A model generated the notes under the pieces. It worked only from the letters and a program-made list of their open reading frames with translations, was not told the origin of the DNA and did no database searches. From contig JAJYKG010000098.1 of the NCBI GenBank assembly GCA_021788795.1, forward strand, positions 1 through 7,540: a stretch of 7,540 nt of DNA, read 5' to 3'. Of the stretch, positions 1 through 4,378 are shown in pieces (the first letter of the stretch is position 1; each line of letters starts with the position of its first letter). Made by a program: the position numbers and the translations under genes. Origin of the DNA: Thermoplasmata archaeon. Lineage in GTDB: Archaea; Thermoplasmatota; Thermoplasmata; RBG-16-68-12.

Positions 1-414
1 CGTGATGGCCGCGCTCGCCCCGGCCGTGGACGTGGTCGCGGCCTCCCGGACCCTCTCCCTGGGTCCACCCCGGAGCACGGGGGCGACCGAGACGAGGGCC
101 GCGGCCGCGCCCATCCCCACGCCGACGGACACGAGGACCATGGTCAGGGTGGGCAGGAACAGCAGGTCTAGGGCCACGCCGTTGTCGAACGCGAAGAGCT
201 CGGGGAAGTCCCACCATGGGCTCCCGGTCCACTGCACGTTCGCGAAGAACGGTCCCGAGAAGCCGGGGAAGGTGAGCATCTGACCGATGAGCATGGAGAG
301 GAGGGCAAAGGCGGCCGCGATGGCCGCCACGACGAGTCGCGCCCGGCGCGTCCCTAGGAGCGCGCGCGTGCGCTCGAGCGACGCGAGGGAGAGCATTCGC
401 CGGAGTGGGGTCAT
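1..414 (-). CDS. Partial membrane protein, N-terminal 138 codons
   Basis: The minus strand is open from an ATG at 414 to the window edge with almost only G/C at third codon positions, so it is a real gene cut by the window. The visible N-terminus has a short basic stretch (residues 4-26), one hydrophobic helix (about 27-47), an aromatic loop with a Gly-Ser-Pro-Trp-Trp motif (about 64-68), and a second long hydrophobic segment (about 82-112) followed by a charged cytoplasmic-looking stretch. This suggests an integral membrane protein with the first loop outside; the basic N-terminus would be inside. I do not recognise the family; a permease subunit or a surface-anchored protein are both possible. 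A second in-frame ATG at 396 (codon 7) could be the real start. No Shine-Dalgarno site precedes 414, but a TATA-like CTTATG lies about 45 bases upstream. Confidence 0.7.
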   Translation of the reverse strand, partial: MTPLRRMLSLASLERTRALLGTRRARLVVAAIAAAFALLSMLIGQMLTFPGFSGPFFANVQWTGSPWWDFPELFAFDNGVALDLLFLPTLTMVLVSVGVGMGAAAALVSVAPVLRGGPRERVREAATTSTAGASAAIT

Positions 415-454
415 CGCTTCCACGGGAGGTTGCGCGGACCTACCCGACCGCGGG

Positions 455-463
455 CCATAAGGG
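455..463 (-). promoter_or_regulatory. TATA-like box for the partial membrane protein gene
   Basis: On the minus strand this reads CCCTTATGG, close to the CCCTTAAG boxes ahead of two other genes in the window. Its centre is about 45 bases before the ATG at 414, which would place transcription start near 432 and leave a leader of about 18 bases. Assignment is by position and similarity only. Confidence 0.35.
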
Positions 464-482
464 TTCCGTGGCTCGGGAACGG

Positions 483-611
483 TCACGGCGGCGGAGGGGA
501 CTTCGGGGCGGGCGAGATGAACCGGTGCATGAGGAGGAAGTCGGGGTAGGCACCCGCGCGATAGAAGGCCTTGGGCAATTGGCCGTGGCCCTCGGCGTCC
601 TCGACCGCAAG
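483..611 (-). pseudogene. Possible C-terminal gene fragment, unrecognised
   Basis: One minus-strand frame ending in TGA at 485-483 has about 43 codons with very strong G/C bias at the third position and a natural-looking composition, including QLPKAFYRAGAYPDF followed by LLMHRF and a proline-rich end. The other frames here lack that bias. No in-frame ATG or GTG is seen at the upstream end, and the frame runs into the oppositely oriented XRE-type gene at 623, so this looks like the tail of a gene whose front is gone. The only in-frame ATG (530) would give a 15-residue peptide. I do not recognise the family. It could instead be a chance reading in GC-rich DNA; apart from this, 415-622 holds nothing I can name except the TATA-like box at 455-463. 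Confidence 0.35.
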
Positions 612-622
612 GGGGTTTCCGG

Positions 623-817
623 ATGAGGACCCGGAGCACGGAGTTCCGCGCCCGGTACCACCTGACCCCGGAGGACCTCGCGAGGAAGGTCGGGGTCCGC
701 CGCGAGACGATCCGGTTCCTCGAGAACGGGACGTACGTCCCGTCGCCCAAGCTCGCCCCCGACGTCGCGAAGATGCGGAAGAGCACCGTGGACGAGCGGT
801 TTCCGTTCGACCAGGAA
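623..817 (+). pseudogene. Small XRE-type helix-turn-helix regulator, stop codon lost
   Basis: The first 65 codons match the compact YozG-like XRE regulators of archaea and bacteria, usually 65-70 residues. The opening MRTR...FRARY, the helix-turn-helix (about residues 16-37, with LARKVGVRRETI then FLENG), and the tail KSTVDERFPFD at the usual C-terminus are all visible. Such proteins bind operator DNA and often sit beside a membrane-protein gene. After residue 65 there is no stop: the frame stays open through the osmC gene to 1816, which cannot be the natural end. A single base change at 818 (GGA from TGA) would account for this, and third-position G/C bias weakens soon after. Arg in place of Leu at residue 59 (usual DELF) and other core changes also suggest decay. 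The start at 623 follows a GGGGG run about nine bases upstream. The family call is secure; functional status is doubtful. Confidence 0.6.
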
Positions 818-880
818 GGAAGGCGCGCGGCCCGGGGCGGGATCGGCGCCGATCGACCCCTCCCGTTTCCCGCGGAAGGG

Positions 881-886
881 TTAAAA
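881..886 (+). promoter_or_regulatory. TATA box for the osmC gene
   Basis: TTAAAA preceded by the purine-rich GGAAGGG (a possible BRE) lies 32 bases before the osmC ATG at 918. Transcription would begin near 910, leaving a leader of under ten bases, in keeping with the lack of a Shine-Dalgarno site. It also shows that the XRE-type frame running through here is not meant to be translated as one protein with osmC. Confidence 0.6.
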
Positions 887-917
887 CCCGGACGTTCTAC
901 CCCCCGCCGGTGCTCTC

Positions 918-1340
918 ATGGATCGAAGGGCGAGCGCGGAATGGAAGGGTGGCCTGAAGGACGGGAAGGGCGTGCTGTCGACGGCCAGCGGCGCGCTGAA
1001 GGAGGTCCCGTACAGTTTCCTGATGCGGTTCGGGGACGCGGCCGGCACGAACCCCGAGGAGCTCGTGGCCGCGGCCCATGCGGGGTGCTTCTCCATGGCC
1101 CTGTCGAGCGAGCTCGAGAAGGCCGGGATGCATCCGGAGGCGATCCGCACGCGGGCGACCCTCCGGTTCGAGAAGACGGACGCGGGCTTCACGGTGACCG
1201 CGAGCCACCTCGACGTCACGGCGAAGGTGCCGGGGGCGGACCCCGCCAAGTTCCAGGCCGCGGCGCAGGCGGCGGAGAAGGGCTGCCCCATCTCGCGCCT
1301 CCTCAAGACGGACATCTCGATGAGCGCCGCGCTCGAGTAG
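918..1340 (+). CDS. osmC: OsmC family peroxiredoxin
   Basis: A complete 140-residue OsmC-type thiol peroxidase, the usual size for the family (E. coli OsmC is 143). The two redox cysteines are present in their family contexts: Cys57 in AAHAGCFSMALS, the peroxidatic one, and Cys123 in KGCPISRLL, the resolving one. Arg37 (FLMRFGD) and Glu47/Glu48 in GTNPEEL complete the expected active site. OsmC proteins are cytoplasmic homodimers with intertwined subunits that reduce organic hydroperoxides, with electrons usually supplied by dithiol donors such as lipoyl proteins. The start at 918 fits the TATA box at 881 and gives the normal N-terminus. The gene stands alone, ends 20 bases from the convergent GNAT fragment, and is the one fully intact conserved-family gene between 480 and 2160. 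I see no lesion in it. Confidence 0.95.
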   Translation: MDRRASAEWKGGLKDGKGVLSTASGALKEVPYSFLMRFGDAAGTNPEELVAAAHAGCFSMALSSELEKAGMHPEAIRTRATLRFEKTDAGFTVTASHLDVTAKVPGADPAKFQAAAQAAEKGCPISRLLKTDISMSAALE

Positions 1341-1360
1341 GCGTCGCAGGCCTGGCGTCC

Positions 1361-1609
1361 TCAGGGACGCGGAGGCGGCTCGGCCGCGAGTGCGATGGCC
1401 CGGCGCATCCGGATGAGGTCGCGGCACACGCCGGCGCGGCGGAACGCTCGCGGCAGCCGTCCGGGGACGACGAAGCCGAACGTCTCGCAGAGGCGCCGGC
1501 CCGCGGCGTTCTCGGGCGGCACTTCGAGGTGCACGATCTCGAAGCGGCCCGGGCACCTGCCGAGGGCGTCCTCGACGTGGCCGACGTAGGTCGTGCCGTC
1601 GCCCTCCAT
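1361..1609 (-). pseudogene. GNAT acetyltransferase, C-terminal fragment
   Basis: The minus-strand frame gives up to 82 residues that match the second half of a GNAT N-acetyltransferase. A DGTTYVGHVEDAL stretch lies where the acetyl-CoA-binding helix should be, followed by the strand EIVHLEV, then PPENAAGRRLCETFGF (motif B, with Cys where family members usually have Tyr in RLYE..GF) and the closing strand region RDLIRMRR. A normal GNAT is about 150-170 residues, so roughly the first 80 are missing. Third-position G/C bias is strong from the ATG at 1609 onward and weak upstream of it, which places the break near 1610-1650, just where the oppositely oriented RLYGPRTS-family gene begins. Substrate cannot be told from the fragment. 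A small intact gene starting at 1609 is possible but would lack most of the acetyl-CoA site. Confidence 0.6.
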
Positions 1610-1682
1610 GGCACGACCCCCTGGACGCCGGAAGGCTTGCCGGAGGATGCCCGCGTGATGGGCAGTCGCAGGGACCGCGGAA

Positions 1683-1782
1683 GGCGCCCGGGTCGCCTTC
1701 CGCCTGGCGGCGTACGACCGGAACCAGGCGAGCGAGCCCGTGAAGCGTCTCTACGGGCCGCGGACGTCGAGCCACGGCGGGA
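1683..1782 (+). repeat. Diverged direct repeat, copy 1 (pairs with 2928-3024)
   Basis: This stretch and 2928-3024 have the same orientation and encode the same peptide pattern, G-x-R-[VI]-A-x-x-L-A-x-Y-D followed by VKRL-x-GPRTS. An 18-base identical core occurs at 1754-1771 and 2995-3012. Copy 2 is four bases shorter between the Tyr-Asp motif and the shared GTGAAGCG. Confidence 0.6.
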
Positions 1783-2027
1783 AGTACGTGTACCGGAGGA
1801 AGGGACTGCTGGATGAGATCCCGCACGTGCGGCTCATCTGGGGGGTGGTGATCGTGCGGACGGAGGACGCGGAGCGGGTCCAACAACAGCTCAAAGCCTA
1901 CGGCGCGGAGATCCACGAGCGCCGCATCCTTTTGACCCGCGAGGACTTGGCGTCGCTGGAATACGGACCTGCCCCGCGGGCGTTCCCGCGACTTCCCCGT
2001 GGCGATACCAGCCGTGAGAATCGATAG
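1740..2027 (+). CDS. Unrecognised family protein (RLYGPRTS family), copy 1, start disrupted
   Basis: The frame ending at TAG 2027 encodes a basic N-terminal half (KRLYGPRTSSHGGKYVYRRK), then LLDEIPHVRLIWGVVIVR, then a helical acidic segment (EDAERVQQQLKAYGAEI) and LTREDLASL. I do not recognise a named family. The earliest usable in-frame start is the GTG at 1740, but recognisable coding sequence extends upstream to about 1662 (GARVAFRLAAYDRNQ before the GTG), as shown by the decayed second copy at 2907-3043, which has the same N-terminal pattern. Upstream, the in-frame ATG at 1647 is followed by TGA at 1656, while the ATG at 1658 is one base out of frame. Removing one G from the GGG at 1660-1662 would join that ATG to the whole protein (MAVAGTAEGARVAF). 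The gene is therefore either slightly broken or carries a sequencing error. The tail beyond LTREDLASL looks unusually long and proline- and arginine-rich. Confidence 0.55.
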   Translation: MKRLYGPRTSSHGGKYVYRRKGLLDEIPHVRLIWGVVIVRTEDAERVQQQLKAYGAEIHERRILLTREDLASLEYGPAPRAFPRLPRGDTSRENR

Positions 2028-2056
2028 GCAAGCTAGATTACCACGGTTCTCGTCTG

Positions 2057-2088
2057 CTTGCCACGGCGCCCTAGCGTGGCCGGGCAAG
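2057..2088. other. Imperfect inverted repeat upstream of the 49-residue gene
   Basis: CTTGC-CACG at 2057-2065 pairs with CGTG (2075-2078) and GCAAG (2084-2088), leaving a five-base bulge (2079-2083). It lies 19 bases before the TATA box at 2107 and 30 bases after the stop at 2027. It could be an operator, an end of the preceding transcript, or chance. Confidence 0.25.
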
Positions 2089-2106
2089 GTGTCACCTATA
2101 CCACCC

Positions 2107-2112
2107 CTTAAG
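2107..2112 (+). promoter_or_regulatory. TATA box for the 49-residue gene and GNAT pair
   Basis: CCCCTTAAGTAC contains the CTTAAG core also seen ahead of ugd and galU. It is 61 bases before the ATG at 2168, so the transcript would begin near 2137 and carry a leader of about 30 bases containing the Shine-Dalgarno site at 2156-2160. Confidence 0.5.
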
Positions 2113-2155
2113 TACGACTGCGCTCAATCACCACATCGGCAACCCCGGCGAGCGT

Positions 2156-2160
2156 GGAGG
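2156..2160 (+). promoter_or_regulatory. Shine-Dalgarno site for the 49-residue gene
   Basis: A perfect GGAGG is followed by a seven-base T-rich spacer (TTTTCTC) and the ATG at 2168. It is one of the clearest ribosome binding sites in the window and fixes the start of this short gene. Confidence 0.7.
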
Positions 2161-2167
2161 TTTTCTC

Positions 2168-2317
2168 ATGGCCTACCCTGAGCCGATTCCCGAGATCAAG
2201 GGAGCCCACGCGCGGGAGTTCCTGAGGCGCCTCGACGATTTCCGGCTCACGTCGAGCCAGAAGCGCCTTTACCAGGGCGCAAAAGAGTTCTATCTCCGCA
2301 CGAAGCCCCGCGAGTAG
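2168..2317 (+). CDS. Small 49-residue protein, probable antitoxin of a GNAT pair
   Basis: A complete 49-residue frame begins with ATG after a perfect GGAGG and a TATA box. The protein starts MAYPEPIPEIKG and then has two likely amphipathic helices (about residues 13-25 and 29-44) with AREFLRRLDDF and QKRLYQGAKEFY. It is charged, without signal peptide or membrane segment. The stop is seven bases before the start of the GNAT gene, implying one transcript and coupled translation. A small helical protein directly ahead of a GNAT acetyltransferase is the standard order of GNAT-type toxin-antitoxin modules (TacA-TacT and AtaR-AtaT type), in which the small partner neutralises the enzyme and represses the promoter. 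It does not look like a ribbon-helix-helix protein, so the antitoxin role is inferred from context. Unlike its partner it is intact. GC content just upstream (2030-2130) is lower than elsewhere, which could reflect transfer. Confidence 0.7.
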   Translation: MAYPEPIPEIKGAHAREFLRRLDDFRLTSSQKRLYQGAKEFYLRTKPRE

Positions 2318-2324
2318 GGCGGGC

Positions 2325-2887
2325 ATGGCGCCGGACCCCTTCGCCCATCCGGTCGACATGGGCGAGGACCGGCTGCGGGTCGAACGGTTCGTCGAAACCC
2401 GGAACGTCCAGAGCTTCGACTGCGGCGACAAGGACCTGAACGACTTCCTGTGCACCGAGGAGGTCGCTCGCTACGATCGTGAGAACCTGGGCCGGACGTA
2501 CCTGGCCTACTACGAAGGGGATCTGGCCGCTACTTCACGGTCAGCAACGACGGGCTACGGGTCGAATACCTGAAGACCGTGAAGTCGTTCTCCAAGCTCG
2601 CGCGCATGAAGATCGAGACAATCCCCGCGCTCAAGATCGGTCGCCTGGCCGTGGACCGCAGGTACCAGAACCGCGGCGTGGGCCGCCTGCTGATCAAGTA
2701 CATCGCGGGCATGGCCATCGAGATCGGGCGGGGGACGGGCATCCGCCTTCTCATCCTCCAGGCGAAGCCCCAGTCGGTGCCCTTCTACCTGAAGGCTGGC
2801 TTCCAGCTCACCTACGAGGTGAAGCGGGAGCGCGGCCGCCGGAACCGGACGATGTTCCTGGACCTCTTCCGGATTGAGGAAGAATAG
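2325..2887 (+). pseudogene. GNAT acetyltransferase (toxin-like), split by a one-base frameshift
   Basis: Two frames, 2325-2573 and 2531-2887, together encode one GNAT acetyltransferase of about 187 residues. Up to residue 68 the first frame reads through FDCGDKDLNDFL and RTYLAYYEGDLA, the typical front of the toxin-like GNAT group. Around 2525-2531 one base is missing; the other frame then continues with YFTVSNDGLRVEYL, the expected next strand, and ends at TAG 2887. The second half holds the acetyl-CoA motif QNRGVG (residues about 115-120 of the rebuilt protein) after KIGRLAVD, and FYLKAGF with the likely general-acid Tyr at about 155. Toxins of this group acetylate the amino group of charged tRNAs, but the target here is unknown. 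As written, the first frame stops at 2573 and cannot form the acetyl-CoA site; the second has only an internal GTG (2579) as start. I see no slippery site, so decay or a sequencing error is likelier than programmed frameshifting. Confidence 0.85.
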
Positions 2888-2906
2888 GCACCCGGCCACG
2901 TGCCGT

Positions 2907-3043
2907 ATGCCTGGGAATACGGCGTACGGCACGCGGATCGCGCTCCCCTTGGCGACGTACGACAAGGACCGGGCGATCTCGTGAAGCGCCTGGTCGGGCC
3001 GCGGACGTCGAGACACGCTGGGAGGAACGAGGGTGAGCCTTAA
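2907..3043 (+). pseudogene. RLYGPRTS-family remnant, copy 2
   Basis: An ATG at 2907 begins a reading frame with the family N-terminus (MPGNTAYGTRIALPLATYD) that stops at TGA 2984 after 25 codons. Beyond a four-base deletion relative to copy 1, another frame resumes with VKRLVGPRTSRHAG and ends at TAA 3041-3043. Everything after that (about 70 residues in copy 1) is absent. The remnant lies in the same orientation as copy 1, between the broken GNAT gene and ugd. Its final TAA is part of the CTTAAG box of the ugd promoter, so ugd may have gained or kept its promoter at the edge of this remnant. It cannot make a full protein. Function of the family is unknown to me. Confidence 0.6.
2928..3024 (+). 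repeat. Diverged direct repeat, copy 2 (pairs with 1683-1782)
   Basis: Same-strand partner of 1683-1782, sharing the identical 18-base core at 2995-3012 and the flanking GTGAAGCG. The two copies are about 1.24 kb apart and bracket the 49-residue gene and GNAT pair. Divergence looks old, because many third positions and several residues differ. Confidence 0.6.
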
Positions 3044-3044
3044 G
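3039..3044 (+). promoter_or_regulatory. TATA box for ugd
   Basis: CTTAAG is centred about 29 bases before the ATG at 3071, so the transcript would start within a few bases of the start codon and be effectively leaderless. This agrees with the absence of a Shine-Dalgarno site close to the start. A TTCTACCC element follows 14-15 bases into the spacer, as in the osmC promoter. Confidence 0.6.
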
Positions 3045-3070
3045 CGGCCTCGAGTTCTACCCGCGGTCCG

Positions 3071-4375
3071 ATGACGCGGATCTGCATCGTCGGCACGGGC
3101 CACGTCGGCCTGGTCTACGCGGTCGCCTTCACGCTCCAGGGGCACACGGTCGTCGGGACGGACGTGGACGCGGCGGCCATCGCCTCGCTCCGGAAGGGCA
3201 AGCCGACGTTCTACGAGCCCGGGCTTTCCGCCGCGCTGGCGAAGGCGCGCCGGACGAAGCGCCTGTCCTTCTCCACGGAGATCGCCGCGGAGGCGTCGGC
3301 GGCGGAGGTCGTGTTCCTGGCCGTCGGCACGCCGTCCCGAGAGGACGGCTCCATCGACACGTCCTACGTGGAGAGCGCCGCGCGGACGGTCGGCGAGGGG
3401 ATGCGCGCCGCGAAGGGCTACCCGGTGGTTGCGGTCAAGTCCACGGTGATTCCGGGGACCACGGAGACGGTCGTGCGGCCGGCCCTCGAGGCCGCATCCG
3501 GCAAGGCGGCGGGAGAAGGCTTCGGCCTCTGCATGAATCCCGAGTTCCTCCGCGAGGGGTCCGCGGTGGAGGACGCGCTCCACCCGGACCGGGTCGTGAT
3601 CGGCTGCCTGGACAAGCGGTCCGGGGACGCGCTCGCGCGGGTGTACGCGAAGCTGCGGGCCAAGAAGCTGAGGACGGACCTGCGGACCGCGGAGATGGTC
3701 AAGTACGCGACGAACGCGTTCCTGGCGACCAAGGTCTCCTTCGCGAACGAGCTCGCGGACCTGTGCGACGCGTTCGGCGGCCTCGACGTGGACCGCGTCG
3801 TGGAGGGCATGGGGCTCGACGCGAGGATCAACCCCCGGTTCCTGAAGGCGGGCCTCGGGTTCGGCGGCTCGTGCTTCCCGAAGGACGTCCGCGCCCTCCT
3901 GGCCGCGGGGCGAGCGAGCGGATATGAGTCCGCCCTCCTCCGGGCCACGCTCGACGTGAACGATGTCCAGCCGCGGCGGGCCGTGGCCCTCGCGGAGGCG
4001 GCCGCGGGCGACCTGCGCGGGCGGCGGGTCGCGATCCTTGGGCTGTCCTTCAAGGGAGGCAGCGACGACATCCGCGAGTCCCGTGCGATCCTGCTCGCGC
4101 GGGCCCTCCTGGAGAAAGGCGCCGTCGTCGTCGGCTACGACCCCGAGGCTTCCTCGGCGTTCCACGCCGTCGTCCCGGACGTCGAGATCGCGCCGGACGC
4201 GGCGAGCGCTCTCGCTCAGGCCGACGTGTGTATCGTGCACAACGACTGGCCCGCGTGGCGCAGGCTCAAGGCCAAGGACTTCGCGGGGATGCGGCGAAAA
4301 GTCGTGATCGACGGGCGGAGGATCCTCGACCGCAAGGCGATGCAGGGCGTCGAGCTGCGCGTGCTCGGCGGGTGA
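3071..4375 (+). CDS. ugd: UDP-glucose 6-dehydrogenase
   Basis: A complete 434-residue UDP-glucose/GDP-mannose dehydrogenase family enzyme, normal in length. It oxidises UDP-glucose to UDP-glucuronate in two NAD+-dependent steps in the cytoplasm. The N-terminal Rossmann fold has GTGHVG at 8-13 and Asp31 at the end of the second strand, which favours NAD+. KST at 123-125 and NPEFLREG at 156-163 (Glu158) line the active site. The central helical domain carries Lys211 and Asn215 in EMVKYATNAFLATK. The catalytic Cys268 lies in GFGGSCFPKD with Asp272, and the C-terminal UDP-binding domain includes GLSFKGGSDDIRES at 324-337. The GGSCFPKD context fits UDP-glucose dehydrogenases better than GDP-mannose enzymes, though a UDP-HexNAc substrate cannot be fully excluded. 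The opposite-strand UDP-glucose synthase and UDP-glucuronate decarboxylase genes support the call. It has its own promoter and converges on the sugar operon with three bases between stops. Confidence 0.95.
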   Translation: MTRICIVGTGHVGLVYAVAFTLQGHTVVGTDVDAAAIASLRKGKPTFYEPGLSAALAKARRTKRLSFSTEIAAEASAAEVVFLAVGTPSREDGSIDTSYVESAARTVGEGMRAAKGYPVVAVKSTVIPGTTETVVRPALEAASGKAAGEGFGLCMNPEFLREGSAVEDALHPDRVVIGCLDKRSGDALARVYAKLRAKKLRTDLRTAEMVKYATNAFLATKVSFANELADLCDAFGGLDVDRVVEGMGLDARINPRFLKAGLGFGGSCFPKDVRALLAAGRASGYESALLRATLDVNDVQPRRAVALAEAAAGDLRGRRVAILGLSFKGGSDDIRESRAILLARALLEKGAVVVGYDPEASSAFHAVVPDVEIAPDAASALAQADVCIVHNDWPAWRRLKAKDFAGMRRKVVIDGRRILDRKAMQGVELRVLGG

Positions 4376-4378
4376 GGC

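Noticed and set aside
897..2087. A 396-codon open frame on the minus strand across osmC
   Set aside because: It overlaps the well-supported osmC and copy 1 genes, has a low-complexity Arg/Pro composition, and shows no recognisable domain.
2525..2535. Programmed ribosomal frameshifting in the GNAT gene
   Set aside because: No slippery heptamer, downstream pseudoknot or internal ribosome binding site is evident at the junction; a lost base is simpler.
1683..3024. The two RLYGPRTS copies as ends of a composite transposon
   Set aside because: The repeats are diverged coding sequence without inverted-repeat ends, a transposase between them, or visible target-site duplications.
2555..4240. A 561-codon open frame on the minus strand opposite ugd
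   Set aside because: It is rich in Arg, Gly, Pro and Glu with no family motif, and it overlaps ugd, which has all catalytic residues. It is open only because stop codons are rare in GC-rich DNA.
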